NCBI RefSeq assembly: GCF_040958695.1 | Contig: NZ_CP162599.1 | Coordinates: forward strand, 1,212,001 to 1,276,000 | Origin: Ornithinibacillus sp. 4-3 | Lineage (GTDB): Bacteria > Bacillota > Bacilli > Bacillales > Amphibacillaceae | Direction of reading: 5' to 3' | DNA: 64,000 bases | In this document: positions 1-9,205 of the stretch, piece by piece | Position numbering within the stretch: the stretch's first letter is position 1 | Layout: the number at the start of each line of letters is the position of its first letter | Notes under the pieces: model-generated | What the model saw: the letters and a program-made list of their open reading frames with translations, nothing else | The model's database searches: none | Told to the model about the DNA's origin: nothing | Made by a program: the position numbers and the translations under genes

Positions 1-635
1 TCAGACATGATCCACTGTACCATATGAAGTGCTTCATAATTATTAGCTACGTAATCCCAGAAGCGATCATGAGCACCAGAAGCTGTTGGTATATCATCCG
101 ATTGTTTAGATTGATATGCATGCATTGCATCTGGAAATTTCATTGCATCTTGATTAATTAATACGGGCATTGCAATTGTGGTCAAATCGACGTTTCCTTC
201 TTCGGTATACAGTTTTACACCTTTACAACGTAAATCCCTTGCTGTATCATATGAACCTTTAGCACCCTGAACAGTAGAAAAACGGACAGTAACTGGCGTC
301 TTTTTCCCCGCTTCCTGTAAGAATCCCGCTTTTGTTACATGTCTCATGGACTGATAACATTCAAACTCTCCATATGCACTGTAGCCTCTTGCATGAACTA
401 CTCTCTCTGGTATCTCTTCATGGACAAAATGGGACATTTTTTCAAGAAACTCATAGTCTTGACGTAATGAAGGTCCCCGCACTCCAGCTTTTAATTGATC
501 CTGATCTTGAGATCTCTTTTTTCCTTCTTGTGTTGTCATTGGCTTGCCTGTGCTTTGTACACGGAATTTATCTAATTGCTCTTGTTTTGCATTGTTATTG
601 GCAGAATTTTGATTTCTTGATGATTTATCATCCAT
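1..635 (-). CDS. Catalase-like protein (KatE/HPII clade), N-terminal part, cut by window edge
   Basis: About 211 codons are visible, read leftwards and still open at base 1. The start ATG at 635 follows AGGTGGTG. A hydrophilic Asn/Gln/Lys-rich N-terminus precedes a catalase core with the distal-histidine motif VVHARG, then VRFSTVQG, DTARD, YTEEG, NQDAMKFPD and HDRFWDYV, colinear with large-subunit heme catalases. Two heme-pocket stretches are abnormal. The canonical RGFA(V/T)KF reads RCKGVKL. The segment that normally carries the catalytic Asn (DLVGNNTP in E. coli HPII) reads DLTTIAMP, so the Asn is absent. Family membership is clear; whether it is an active catalase is doubtful. The heme-ligand Tyr region lies outside the window. 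Confidence 0.85.
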   Translation of the reverse strand, partial: MDDKSSRNQNSANNNAKQEQLDKFRVQSTGKPMTTQEGKKRSQDQDQLKAGVRGPSLRQDYEFLEKMSHFVHEEIPERVVHARGYSAYGEFECYQSMRHVTKAGFLQEAGKKTPVTVRFSTVQGAKGSYDTARDLRCKGVKLYTEEGNVDLTTIAMPVLINQDAMKFPDAMHAYQSKQSDDIPTASGAHDRFWDYVANNYEALHMVQWIMS

Positions 636-770
636 GTAATCACCACCTAAATTTAATTTTTTAACGCTATTTATATGTCTATGTAGTTTTTCAGCGCCTA
701 GAACAGTCGAACTACATCTACATACATTCTTAATATTCCGTCAAGTATTTATGTCTACAAAGGAGATAAT

Positions 771-908
771 TTGGATGATAAATATAATATCTATCTAGGA
801 CAAGTACAGGATAGTTACATATTTTGTACTCTATTCCTAATAATAAAGAAGAATCAGAGCAATTATTTGCATGTATTGCATTTGGATGATATTCCAAACA
901 AAATATGA
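771..908 (+). CDS. Possible small ORF, 45 aa, TTG start
   Basis: A strong AAAGGAG stands 6 nt before a TTG that opens a 45-codon frame ending at TGA 906-908, just before the ribosome-binding site of the metallo-hydrolase gene. The peptide has a hydrophobic middle (IFCTLFLIIKK) after a polar start (DDKYNIYLGQ). I recognise no family. It could be a small membrane peptide, a leader ORF or chance; the only support is the ribosome-binding site and its position. Confidence 0.3.
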   Translation: MDDKYNIYLGQVQDSYIFCTLFLIIKKNQSNYLHVLHLDDIPNKI

Positions 909-924
909 AAAGTGGTGAAAACCA

Positions 925-1794
925 ATGGAAAAAAACAGACATGATGGTATGAATGATGCTATGGAAGGCAAGTTTTTGCCATTGTTCTCTTTTACAAGTG
1001 GAATGGTGCACGAGATACTAACTGACCTATACTGTTACACAAATCAAATTGTAAATCTGTGCTGTGTAAGAAATCTTGAAAATACAGAGGAATGGGTTTT
1101 AGTTGATACTGGTATGCCTGAATCCGCTAACCGTATTGTTGAAGTGGTGGAAAAACTATTTGGGGAAAATACAAAACCAAAAGCAATTATATTAACACAT
1201 GGTCATTTTGATCATGTTGGTGCTGTGGTAGATTTAGTAGAGAAATGGAGAGTAAAGGTTTATGCGCATGAAGCAGAATTACCTTTTTTAACCGGAGAAA
1301 AAAGTTATCCAGAGCCTGATGGTTCAGTTGAAGGAGGATTGGTGGCTAAGATGTCCCCAATATTTCCAAATGAGCCAGTTGATTTAGGAAATAATGTGGA
1401 GGCATTGCCTTCTGATGGAAGTGTTCCTCATATGCCTGGTTGGCGCTGGGTATTTACCCCAGGGCATGCTCCTGGGCATATTTCATTATTTAGGGATAAA
1501 GATAGGGTTCTTATTGCGGGTGACGCCTTTGTCACCGTAAAGCAAGAATCACTTTATAAGGTGATAACCCAAGACAAGGAAATCAATGGACCGCCAAGAT
1601 ACTTGACTACTGATTGGGATGCAGCAAGGGAGTCTGTTGAAAAATTAGAAGCTTTAAAGCCGACAATTGCAATAACTGGACATGGCCGCCCAATGAGTGG
1701 AAAAGAGCTTGTAGATGGTTTGGCTAGGTTAGTAAAAGATTTTGACCAAATAGCAATTCCAGATTATGGACGCTTTGTGAATCGAAAACATTAA
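925..1794 (+). CDS. Metallo-beta-lactamase-fold hydrolase
   Basis: 289 aa, cytoplasmic. The metal-binding signature HGHFDH (about residues 92-97) is followed by a second histidine in TPGHAPGH (about 185), GDAF (about 202) and GHGRP near the C-terminus, giving the complete ligand set for a dinuclear centre. It belongs to the broad YqjP-like/glyoxalase-II-like hydrolases of Bacillaceae. The substrate cannot be told from the sequence. ATG 925 has AGTGGTGA upstream. A hairpin terminator follows at about 1816-1863, so it is probably monocistronic. Confidence 0.85.
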   Translation: MEKNRHDGMNDAMEGKFLPLFSFTSGMVHEILTDLYCYTNQIVNLCCVRNLENTEEWVLVDTGMPESANRIVEVVEKLFGENTKPKAIILTHGHFDHVGAVVDLVEKWRVKVYAHEAELPFLTGEKSYPEPDGSVEGGLVAKMSPIFPNEPVDLGNNVEALPSDGSVPHMPGWRWVFTPGHAPGHISLFRDKDRVLIAGDAFVTVKQESLYKVITQDKEINGPPRYLTTDWDAARESVEKLEALKPTIAITGHGRPMSGKELVDGLARLVKDFDQIAIPDYGRFVNRKH

Positions 1795-1815
1795 ATTTGC
1801 CCTTTAAAAGGTTTT

Positions 1816-1863
1816 AAAACAAAAGAAGGAGTGCCAATTTAGGAACTTCTTCTTTTGTTTTGT
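1816..1863. terminator. Intrinsic terminator after the MBL hydrolase
   Basis: Arms AAAACAAAAGAAG and CTTCTTTTGTTTT flank a loop of about 18 nt. The T-rich right side suits plus-strand termination and the mirror-image A/T content could serve the opposite strand. Confidence 0.6.
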
Positions 1864-1999
1864 ATTAAGATTAAGAAATTATCATTGTGTGTTTAAATCA
1901 ATTCTTGGGCAAGAACTTCTAGAAGTAACGCTCATAGAGACGAAAGGTCGTAGAAGTGAAAGACTCCGACTTCAAGCGTAACTAAATGGTCACAAATTA

Positions 2000-2512
2000 T
2001 TAACAATCTTCTGCCTTATAATGGTGTAGTGGTGGAGGAACTAGCCACCCTTTATCTTTATTTAACTGTAGTGCTTTAGCTCCAAGTGCTGCTTTTTGAA
2101 CATGAAACTGACCAAACATCATAGCAATGTCTTCTCTAATGGATTTTCCCATAATTGAACTACAAGCTACCAATCCTGCTGCAATATTCATCGAAATCAT
2201 AGCAGCTATCTCAGGGTCAGTAAAACGTGCTCCGGCTGGAATGTCTTCTAAGCGGGCATTGGGACGCTCAGGAGGAGTTGGGGGTAATTCTACTCCGTTT
2301 TCTTTTAATAATGATTGAATTTGTTTAACTTCTTGCTGTCCACTTTGAATAGCTTCTTCGAGTAATTTTTTTAAATCTTCGTCACCAGCATGATTTAGAT
2401 GAGTTTGATAACCAGCAATTACTCCTTTAGCTGTTATGAGAAACGACCATGTACTAAACACTTCCCCATAGTGCATTGGTTCATTTTTTGGATTTCCACT
2501 TAAAATTCCCAT
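2000..2512 (-). CDS. DUF3231 family protein (single-copy domain)
   Basis: 170 aa from ATG 2512, which has AGGAGG 7 nt upstream; an 18-codon longer frame lacks such a site. The protein is helix-rich and soluble, with the pattern of DUF3231 proteins of spore formers: N-terminal PMHYGEVFSTW, a central DLKKLLEEAI helix, a proline-rich linker PPTPPERP, and C-terminal GKSIREDIAMMFGQFH. Full DUF3231 proteins often have two such repeats; this one has one. The function is unknown and I assign none. Confidence 0.75.
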   Translation of the reverse strand: MGILSGNPKNEPMHYGEVFSTWSFLITAKGVIAGYQTHLNHAGDEDLKKLLEEAIQSGQQEVKQIQSLLKENGVELPPTPPERPNARLEDIPAGARFTDPEIAAMISMNIAAGLVACSSIMGKSIREDIAMMFGQFHVQKAALGAKALQLNKDKGWLVPPPLHHYKAEDC

Positions 2513-2566
2513 TATAATCCTCCTAATTAAATTCATCATTAGTGCTATCTTGAAAGCACTTATCAC

Positions 2567-3049
2567 TTAGACTGCTCAATCTATTGATATTTAATTCACT
2601 ATTTGTAAGTGTTTGGAGAAACTATAATTTTGAATCATGAAATTACTAAGAAGAAAATGTTAGAAAACCTTTTATTAATTTGATTAGGGGTTGGTTTATC
2701 ATTTCATTAGTCTTTAATTATAAGGTCTGTATCATATTTTTCTTATAAATTATATAAAATGATCAGAGGTAAAATATTTGTTCCAAGATTCAATTCTCAG
2801 TTGCGTATTGTTTATTTCGCTATTTACAAGATCACGATAACAACAGGGGATATTTTCTTAATCAATATGATTGTCTATTAAAGATAGAAAAGGAATTATT
2901 CCTTGCTTGATAGGAAATGAAAAATTGCTTTACCAATAAACGTTTTAATATCCAGTTTTTGGGGCATACTATGAAGAAGGGGACAGCTATTGTATTTTGA
3001 AACTTTTATAAAAAAGGTCGAAAAATCTTGAAAATGCTCTACCTTTAGC
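2567..3049. other. Intergenic region, AT-rich, no gene seen
   Basis: The stretch between the divergent DUF3231 gene and the spx promoter has no frame with a credible start and ribosome-binding site, and no clear RNA structure. Confidence 0.5.
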
Positions 3050-3078
3050 TTGACAAATATAGTATAATTATTTATATA
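3050..3078 (+). promoter_or_regulatory. Sigma-A type promoter for spx
   Basis: TTGACA (3050-3055), a 17-nt spacer, then TATATA (3073-3078), about 60 nt before the spx start. A second TATAAT-like hexamer lies inside the spacer. In B. subtilis spx has several promoters; only this one is recognisable here. Confidence 0.55.
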
Positions 3079-3141
3079 GTTACTTGGTTGAACATTTATA
3101 AGAATGACCATACACACTTTTTAGATGAGGAGTGAAGTTAC

Positions 3142-3537
3142 ATGGTAACACTTTATACCTCACCAAGTTGTACGTCTTGTAGAAAGGCGAAGGCATGGTT
3201 AGAAGAGCACGATATATCGTTCACAGAACGAAATATATTTTCTGAGCCGTTATCTTTGGATGAGATAAAGGAAATATTGCGAATGACAGAGGATGGTACA
3301 GACGAGATTATTTCAACACGCTCTAAAGTATTCCAAAAGTTAGATGTTAATATTGATTTACTTCCTTTAAAGGATCTATTCCAGCTAATCCAAAAGAATC
3401 CGGGCTTATTAAGAAGACCGATTATTTTAGATGAAAAACGTCTCCAAGTTGGATACAATGAAGATGAAATTCGTCGGTTTTTACCAAGAACGGTGCGCAC
3501 ATTCCAATTACGTGAAGCGCAGCGAATGGTTAATTAA
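3142..3537 (+). CDS. spx: Spx, ArsC-family transcriptional regulator of thiol/oxidative stress
   Basis: 131 aa, the usual family length. Spx binds the RNA polymerase alpha C-terminal domain and switches transcription under disulfide stress. The redox switch CxxC is intact (C10-T-S-C13), followed by the ArsC-like fold with [10 protein letters not shown] and [24 protein letters not shown] 3142 has GAGGAGTGA upstream. Genes for its proteolysis adaptors lie nearby: mecA directly downstream and spxH at 13.4 kb, so the window carries most of the Spx control circuit. Two hairpin terminators follow. Confidence 0.95.
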   Translation: MVTLYTSPSCTSCRKAKAWLEEHDISFTERNIFSEPLSLDEIKEILRMTEDGTDEIISTRSKVFQKLDVNIDLLPLKDLFQLIQKNPGLLRRPIILDEKRLQVGYNEDEIRRFLPRTVRTFQLREAQRMVN

Positions 3538-3564
3538 TATTCTATTCATTTTATATGATAATGT

Positions 3565-3600
3565 AAACGCAGAGGACTTAGGTTTTCTGCGTTTTATTAT
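3565..3600 (+). terminator. Terminator of spx
   Basis: AAACGCAGA pairs with TCTGCGTTT across a loop of about 12 nt and is followed by TTATTATTTTT. Confidence 0.7.
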
Positions 3601-3643
3601 TTTTAAAGTGCTCTTGCACATGTTATACTGTAAGAGGTATCTC

Positions 3644-3682
3644 AGCCTGTAAAAGATCAAATACTTTTCTAGGCTTTTTTTA
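3644..3682 (+). terminator. Second hairpin terminator downstream of spx
   Basis: AGCCT..AAAAG pairs with CTTTT..AGGCT and is followed by TTTTTT. A TGTTATACT extended -10-like sequence at about 3621-3629 lies between the two terminators, so a short transcript starting near 3635 is possible but unproven. Confidence 0.6.
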
Positions 3683-3993
3683 TCTGGGTAAACCTCCACT
3701 TCCATGTGTAATTTATATGTAAAACGGGAAAAGTCTTTATAAGAGGCAGGTATTTCCCATTTCTTTCCATAAGTAATATTGAAATTCTTTATGAAATGAC
3801 AAATCCAATGAAATCGTCTATAATCTTAATTTAATTAATTAAATTCTTTAGGCGTTTTAGCTTTTGATTAAGAGATGAATAGAATACAATATAAGTAGAA
3901 ACATATAAATCCATCCATAGATGGAAACATTTCTTTAATAAAAGAATTTCAATTGAGTAAGTACTCTTACTTTATAGAAGGGAGAGAATTGAA

Positions 3994-4683
3994 ATGGAAA
4001 TAGAAAGAATTAACGAAAATACAGTCAAATTTTATATATCGTATATAGACATTGAGGATCGTGGCTTTGAGCGCGAGGAGATTTGGTATAATCGTGAACG
4101 TGGTGAGCAACTCTTCTGGCAAATGATGGAGGAGCTTAACTACAAGGAAGATTTTTCTTTCGAGGGTCCACTTTGGATTCAAGTTCAAGCATTGGAAAAA
4201 GGGTTGGAAGTACTTGTTACAAGAGCTCAGCTTTCCGCTAATGGAGAGAATGTAGAAATACCGGTTGATGGTGAGAAGACAATTGATATTCCAATTGAAG
4301 AGAAAATTGAGAATATGTTTGAGCAAGGCTCAGCTAAACTTACAGAAGAAGCTGAACAAGATTGGAGTAATGACGATAGTGATAATGTCATGTGGATAGT
4401 TGTAAGTTTTGATGATTTCGAGGATGTTATCCAATTAAGTCATGCTTTTAAAGCAAACCATGAACATATAGAAGAATCACTATATCATTTTGAAGATAAC
4501 TACTATCTGTGCATTGAATTTACAGAGGATATTTTCAATGATGATGAACAGGAAAACATCATTTGCCAAATTCTTGAATTCGCTAATGAATCAGAAGCAT
4601 CTATTCACGTCATCGAAGAATATGGAAAAACAATATTTGAAAAAGATGCATTAACTCAAGTGAGAAAGTATTTTCCGGCATAG
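3994..4683 (+). CDS. mecA: MecA adaptor protein for ClpCP
   Basis: 229 aa, the normal MecA length. The N-terminal substrate-binding domain opens MEIERINENTVKFYISY with GFEREEIWYNRERGEQLFW; an acidic linker (about residues 110-130) leads to the C-terminal ClpC-binding domain (VSFDDFEDVIQL, then YLCIEF). In Bacillus, MecA delivers ComK and other clients to ClpCP. ATG 3994 follows GAAGGGAGAGA. It lies between spx and coiA as in B. subtilis, with its own terminator downstream. Confidence 0.93.
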   Translation: MEIERINENTVKFYISYIDIEDRGFEREEIWYNRERGEQLFWQMMEELNYKEDFSFEGPLWIQVQALEKGLEVLVTRAQLSANGENVEIPVDGEKTIDIPIEEKIENMFEQGSAKLTEEAEQDWSNDDSDNVMWIVVSFDDFEDVIQLSHAFKANHEHIEESLYHFEDNYYLCIEFTEDIFNDDEQENIICQILEFANESEASIHVIEEYGKTIFEKDALTQVRKYFPA

Positions 4684-4685
4684 CT

Positions 4686-4713
4686 AAAGACACCTGTAAG
4701 GGTGTCTTTTTTT
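4686..4713 (+). terminator. Terminator of mecA
   Basis: AAAGACACC, 6-nt loop, GGTGTCTTT followed by TTTT. It begins a few bases after the mecA stop. Confidence 0.85.
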
Positions 4714-4816
4714 AGCTGGAGATGCTGTAGAACTAATTTTCAGAAGTAATCCTCTTCCAATTTCCTCTAATTTATATTTCCCTTATAAAAAATTCTATTT
4801 GAGGTGATTTTTAATT

Positions 4817-5980
4817 ATGCTACAAGCAAAAACAAATACAGGAGAGCTCATTATGCTTACCCCTTTTTCACGAAAGGAGATTGATGTGCTACGAAGGAAA
4901 GAGTCATTTTACTGTCCAGTATGTGATGAGCAAGTGATTATTAAAGCTGGCAAGCAGGTGATTCCTCATTTTGCTCATCGACATAAGTCAAACTGTTATT
5001 TACAAGAGGGTGGAGAAGGAGCTTATCATGAGGCTGGTAAATTACAGCTTTATCATTGGTTACAGCAACAGAGATTACCAGTTAAGCTTGAACATTATTT
5101 GCCAGAAATCAATCAACGACCAGACCTATTTTTGGAGTTCAACAATCGAAGGATTGTCATAGAATTTCAATGTGCAAGAGTACCAATAGAACAAATTCAA
5201 GCGAGAAATAAAGGATATCTCCAAACAGGTATTGTCCCGATTTGGATATTAGGTGCAAATCTATTTAAACGATTATCAACAAACCATTTGAAGCTAGACC
5301 AGTTTCTACGACAGTTCATTCATAAATTCTCCATAGAACATCCCCCAAGCCTTTATTTCTTCCATCCAGAAAATCTGCAATTTGTTTCTTTTCAACATAT
5401 TTATCCCGCAACAGGTAAAAAAGCAATTGGTACATTTTTATTTCAATCTCTTTCTAAGCTCTTATTTTCAGAAATCTTTGCGGTTAAAAGCTTATCTGAG
5501 CAGTTACTTTATGAATTATGGAGTAAAGAGAAGTCTAAGTGGCGTGTCAGCAAACGCATCGGAAAATGGTATAAATGGCTATATGAAAAGGGAACGAATA
5601 TAGATTATTTACCTTCCTGTATTCACCTGCCTGTACCTGGACAAATATTGATGAAATCTCCCTTATGGGAGTGGCAAAGCAAACTCTGTCTAGAACTAAT
5701 CCGTCAGATAAAAATTGGTGACATATTTACGTTGCAAACTTGCTTTCATTTACTTAAAGACGATTATTATTCCCCAGAAAACTATCCACTTTTTTCATCC
5801 ACTATAAACCCAATCGAAGCATATCTTAAACTTCTTGAAGCTTTACAAATTATTCAGGAGGTTTCTCCAAATCAATATATAAAAATTCATCCACTTCTTT
5901 TCCATACTAATCTTTTTTCAGCAATGCATGAAGACAGGCAAGTGTGTAATATTTTAAAACAAATCAAAAAACAAGCATAA
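4817..5980 (+). CDS. coiA: CoiA-like competence protein
   Basis: 387 aa. An N-terminal zinc-ribbon-like segment (YCPVCDEQV, then HFAHRHKSNC) precedes a PD-(D/E)xK nuclease-like core with RPDLFLEF (about residue 97) and IVIEFQCARVP (about 115), the layout of CoiA. CoiA acts late in natural transformation, on incoming DNA or recombination. ATG 4817 follows GAGGTGA. The C-terminal half is more divergent and helical. It sits between mecA and pepF as in B. subtilis. Intact, but competence in this organism is not thereby shown. Confidence 0.88.
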   Translation: MLQAKTNTGELIMLTPFSRKEIDVLRRKESFYCPVCDEQVIIKAGKQVIPHFAHRHKSNCYLQEGGEGAYHEAGKLQLYHWLQQQRLPVKLEHYLPEINQRPDLFLEFNNRRIVIEFQCARVPIEQIQARNKGYLQTGIVPIWILGANLFKRLSTNHLKLDQFLRQFIHKFSIEHPPSLYFFHPENLQFVSFQHIYPATGKKAIGTFLFQSLSKLLFSEIFAVKSLSEQLLYELWSKEKSKWRVSKRIGKWYKWLYEKGTNIDYLPSCIHLPVPGQILMKSPLWEWQSKLCLELIRQIKIGDIFTLQTCFHLLKDDYYSPENYPLFSSTINPIEAYLKLLEALQIIQEVSPNQYIKIHPLLFHTNLFSAMHEDRQVCNILKQIKKQA

Positions 5981-6041
5981 AATGGAAAAAATTCGTTATA
6001 CTATAATTGGATTGAAATAGATTTAGAGGAGGAGAAGTACT

Positions 6042-7841
6042 ATGGCGAACAATGAATTAAAGCGTCGTGAGCAAATTCCAGTCGAACGTACATGGGATTT
6101 AACAGCCATTTTTGAAACAGATGAGAAATGGGAAGAAAGCTATAAGCAGCTACAAGCAGACCTTCCAAAAATTCAAGAATTTAAAGGTCAGATCGGATCC
6201 TCAGCACAAAGTCTATATGATTTATTTAAACTACAGGATAATCTTTCAGAGCGCTTAGGGAAGCTATATACATATTCGCATATGAAATATGACCAAGACA
6301 CAACTAATGCTTCTTATCAAGCGATGAATGGGCGTGCAGATCATTTGCTTACGATGTTTTCTAGCTCAATGAGTTTTATCGTTCCAGAAATTCTTGAAAT
6401 TGATGAAAAACAACTGGCAGCTTTTCTAGAGGAAAAAGAAGAACTGCGTCTATACAAGAAAGTACTAGATGAAATTAATCGACAGCGTCCTCATACTTTA
6501 AGTGAAAGCGAAGAAACGCTATTAGCAGAAGCCTCAGATTCATTACAAACAGCATCACAAGCATTCAGCATGCTAAACAATGCTGATTTAGTATTCCCTA
6601 AGATTAAAAATGAAGCTGGAGAAGAAATTGAATTAACACATGGACGCTACGTAGGCTTTTTAGAATCGAAGGATCGTCGCGTTCGTAAAGAAGCGTTTCA
6701 AGCAATGTTTGAAACGTATGGAAAATACAAAAATACATTTGCTGCAACATTAAGTGGAAATGTAAAAAAGGATAATTTTTATGCTAAAGTGCGTAATTAT
6801 GAATCTGCAAGACAATCTGCACTTGATAGCAATAATATTCCTGAATCGGTATATGATAATTTAGTGGAAGCGGTCAATGAGAAATTACCTTTATTACATC
6901 GCTATATTGAATTGCGCAAAAAGGTACTGAAAATTGACGAACTGCATATGTATGATTTGTATACGCCCCTTGTAGACACAGATATGAAAGTAACCTATGA
7001 AGAGGCTCAAGAATATGTATTAAAGAGCTTAGCGCCAATGGGTGAAGAGTATATTAATATTGTTGAAGAAGGTTATAATAATCGCTGGATTGATGTAGAG
7101 GAGAATAAAGGAAAACGAAGTGGTGCTTATTCTTCTGGAGCATATGGAACAAATCCATATATTTTATTGAATTGGCAAGATAATGTGCATGATATGTACA
7201 CATTAACACATGAATTAGGACACTCTGTTCATAGTTATTACACAAGGAAAGAACAGCCATTTCGTTATGGAAATTACTCCATTTTCGTTGCCGAGGTAGC
7301 TTCTACCTGTAATGAAGCTCTACTCACAGATTATTTAACGAAGCATTTACCAGATGAGAAGCAAAAATTATATATTTTGAATCATTTTCTAGAAGGATTC
7401 CGTGGAACAGTATTTCGTCAAACCATGTTTGCTGAATTTGAACATCAAATTCACTTAGAACAGCAAAAAGGGAATGCACTCACTGCAGATCAATTAACAG
7501 AGATGTATTATGAACTGAATAAGAAGTATTTTGGTGAAGAGATGCATATCGATGAAGAAATTGGTCTAGAATGGTCAAGAATCCCACATTTTTATTATAA
7601 TTATTATGTGTATCAATATGCGACAGGCTATTCTGCTGCAACTGCATTAGCGAAACAAATTCTTGAAGGAAAAGATGATGAAGTAGCACGTTATATTAGC
7701 TTCTTAAAAGCAGGAAGCAGTGATTTTCCAATCGAAGTATTGAAAAAAGCTGGGGTCGACATGACAACCAAACAACCAATAATCGATGCATTAAATGTTT
7801 TTGAAGAAAAATTAGCAGAAATGGAAGCTTTGCTTTCGTAG
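6042..7841 (+). CDS. pepF: Oligoendopeptidase F, M3 zinc peptidase
   Basis: 599 aa, full length for PepF. The zinc site is intact: HELGH within LTHELGHSVHSYY (about residues 389-393) and the third ligand Glu in the following FVAEVASTCNE helix. The C-terminal HFYYNYYVYQYATGYSAA segment is the M3B substrate-binding region. It is a cytoplasmic peptidase for oligopeptides. ATG 6042 follows AGAGGAGGAG. In B. subtilis spxH follows pepF closely; here a two-component insertion and repeats separate them. Confidence 0.95.
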   Translation: MANNELKRREQIPVERTWDLTAIFETDEKWEESYKQLQADLPKIQEFKGQIGSSAQSLYDLFKLQDNLSERLGKLYTYSHMKYDQDTTNASYQAMNGRADHLLTMFSSSMSFIVPEILEIDEKQLAAFLEEKEELRLYKKVLDEINRQRPHTLSESEETLLAEASDSLQTASQAFSMLNNADLVFPKIKNEAGEEIELTHGRYVGFLESKDRRVRKEAFQAMFETYGKYKNTFAATLSGNVKKDNFYAKVRNYESARQSALDSNNIPESVYDNLVEAVNEKLPLLHRYIELRKKVLKIDELHMYDLYTPLVDTDMKVTYEEAQEYVLKSLAPMGEEYINIVEEGYNNRWIDVEENKGKRSGAYSSGAYGTNPYILLNWQDNVHDMYTLTHELGHSVHSYYTRKEQPFRYGNYSIFVAEVASTCNEALLTDYLTKHLPDEKQKLYILNHFLEGFRGTVFRQTMFAEFEHQIHLEQQKGNALTADQLTEMYYELNKKYFGEEMHIDEEIGLEWSRIPHFYYNYYVYQYATGYSAATALAKQILEGKDDEVARYISFLKAGSSDFPIEVLKKAGVDMTTKQPIIDALNVFEEKLAEMEALLS

Positions 7842-7863
7842 ACTTATACAACAACTAAAATAG

Positions 7864-7925
7864 ATGCTGGATGAAAAAGGCTAATTATTTCAGAAGAAGT
7901 TAACCTTTATTATCCAGCATTTTTG
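7864..7925 (+). terminator. Terminator of pepF
   Basis: ATGCTGGAT and ATCCAGCAT enclose a further partial inner helix (AAGGCTAA/TTAACCTT) and are followed by TTTTT. Confidence 0.65.
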
Positions 7926-8839
7926 CATGCGTAGTTTCTCGATTGAAGTTAGTTGAATGAATTATTTGATTGTAGTATGTGAAATATGATATGTCCGTGG
8001 CGTAAAGTCTAATTTCATCACCGTATAACTAGATGTGATTCCGTTTCAAAATAAAAGAACATGTTATTTCGAAGTGAAGAATAGGTAGCAACAATACAAT
8101 TGGTCTAACTAACATGCAACAAGGAATGTGCTAGTAGGCTAAATTTGCGGACTAGCACATCACCAGCTTCACAACCTCTGGAATTTTTCATTTTATGTTC
8201 CTATGAAAGAGGACATTTACTTTCAAAACTTTCTAGTCATCTAACGCATGCCACGATATATATGACGGTGTGTATATGAATAGAGTGTTAAATAAATGGA
8301 GACAAAAAGCAATGGCAATATAATGATAAGAGGAATTATTTGCATAAAGGCAAGGATGGTTAAGAAAAAGAGAATTATCGTTACAATGAAAAAGGTAAGT
8401 GTTAAAAAATCTTGCAAGCTTCTTCACTCCAATCTAAATTATTGGCCTTTATAATTTTATGAAACTTATGAAAAAAAATGCCTAGCTTAGATAAAGAGAT
8501 TTTAAATTAAGAAATAGCTGAATCCAATGTGTACACAAGTCGATATTAAGCTGAAACAAAAGAAAAGCCCAATGTGTGTAAAATAGAATCATTGTCGATT
8601 TTATGTGGAAAAAGGAAGTGGAATAAGTAAAAGTTCTTGTTTAAATGATATTTTTCCGTAAAATTATTCATAAGAGCATCTTTGGTACTATCCTAACGGT
8701 GATATTGGGAGTATTTAATTAAGGTACATTTTTGTGCTTAATCATTTATAGTCTAAAGAGGCCATAAAATATGGTTGTCAAGAATAAGTTCTAGCTTCTG
8801 ATGCAGCTTTACGTAAATGATGATGAAAAGAGGTATTCC
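7926..8839. other. Long gene-poor intergenic stretch
   Basis: About 0.9 kb with dense stops on both strands. A 64-codon open frame on the minus strand (8233-8427) is Cys/His/Tyr-rich with no convincing start signal and looks like chance. This is where synteny with the B. subtilis pepF-spxH interval breaks; degraded genes may once have been here but none is recognisable. Confidence 0.5.
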
Positions 8840-9205
8840 ATGCTTAAACTTTGTATTATAGATGATGAGCATTTGGCATTACAATATTTGAATTTTATGC
8901 TGAATAAAATAGAGGGGGTACGGGTTAAAGGCATATATAGCAGCCCGAAACATTTAATTGATTACGCTGAGAACCATCACATTGATGTAGTATTTATGGA
9001 TGTACAGATGCCTGGTATTAGTGGATTTGATTTAGCTGAGCAATTATTGAAAATCCAGCCTTCCTTACATATTGTGTTTGTGACTGCCTATGAAAAGAAT
9101 GCGGTAGAAAACTTTAAAGCAAAAGCATTAGATTACATATTGAAGCCGATACAAGAGAAAAACTTAAGCTTATTAATCAACCAAATTAAAGAAAAAACAC
9201 TCTAA
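8840..9205 (+). CDS. Receiver-only response regulator, SARP/LytTR-type receiver
   Basis: 121 aa from ATG 8840, preceded by AAGAGG; a 13-codon longer frame upstream has no ribosome-binding site. The CheY fold is complete: acidic pocket IIDDE, phospho-acceptor Asp in VVFMDVQMPG, Thr/Ala switch FVTAY, and Lys in DYILKPIQ. Nothing follows the receiver, so there is no DNA-binding output. The receiver resembles that of the SARP-like regulator encoded at 53.7 kb. With the hybrid kinase downstream it probably forms a phosphorelay shuttle or a truncated relic. 345 nt separate the two genes. Confidence 0.8.
   Translation: MLKLCIIDDEHLALQYLNFMLNKIEGVRVKGIYSSPKHLIDYAENHHIDVVFMDVQMPGISGFDLAEQLLKIQPSLHIVFVTAYEKNAVENFKAKALDYILKPIQEKNLSLLINQIKEKTL

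Noticed and set aside
332..664. Plus-strand open frame of 110 codons over the catalase-like gene
   Set aside because: Antisense to a clearly conserved catalase core; composition unlike a protein and no ribosome-binding site.
8233..8427. 64-codon minus-strand frame in the long gap after pepF
   Set aside because: Cys/His/Tyr/Asn-rich random composition, no good SD, no recognisable similarity.
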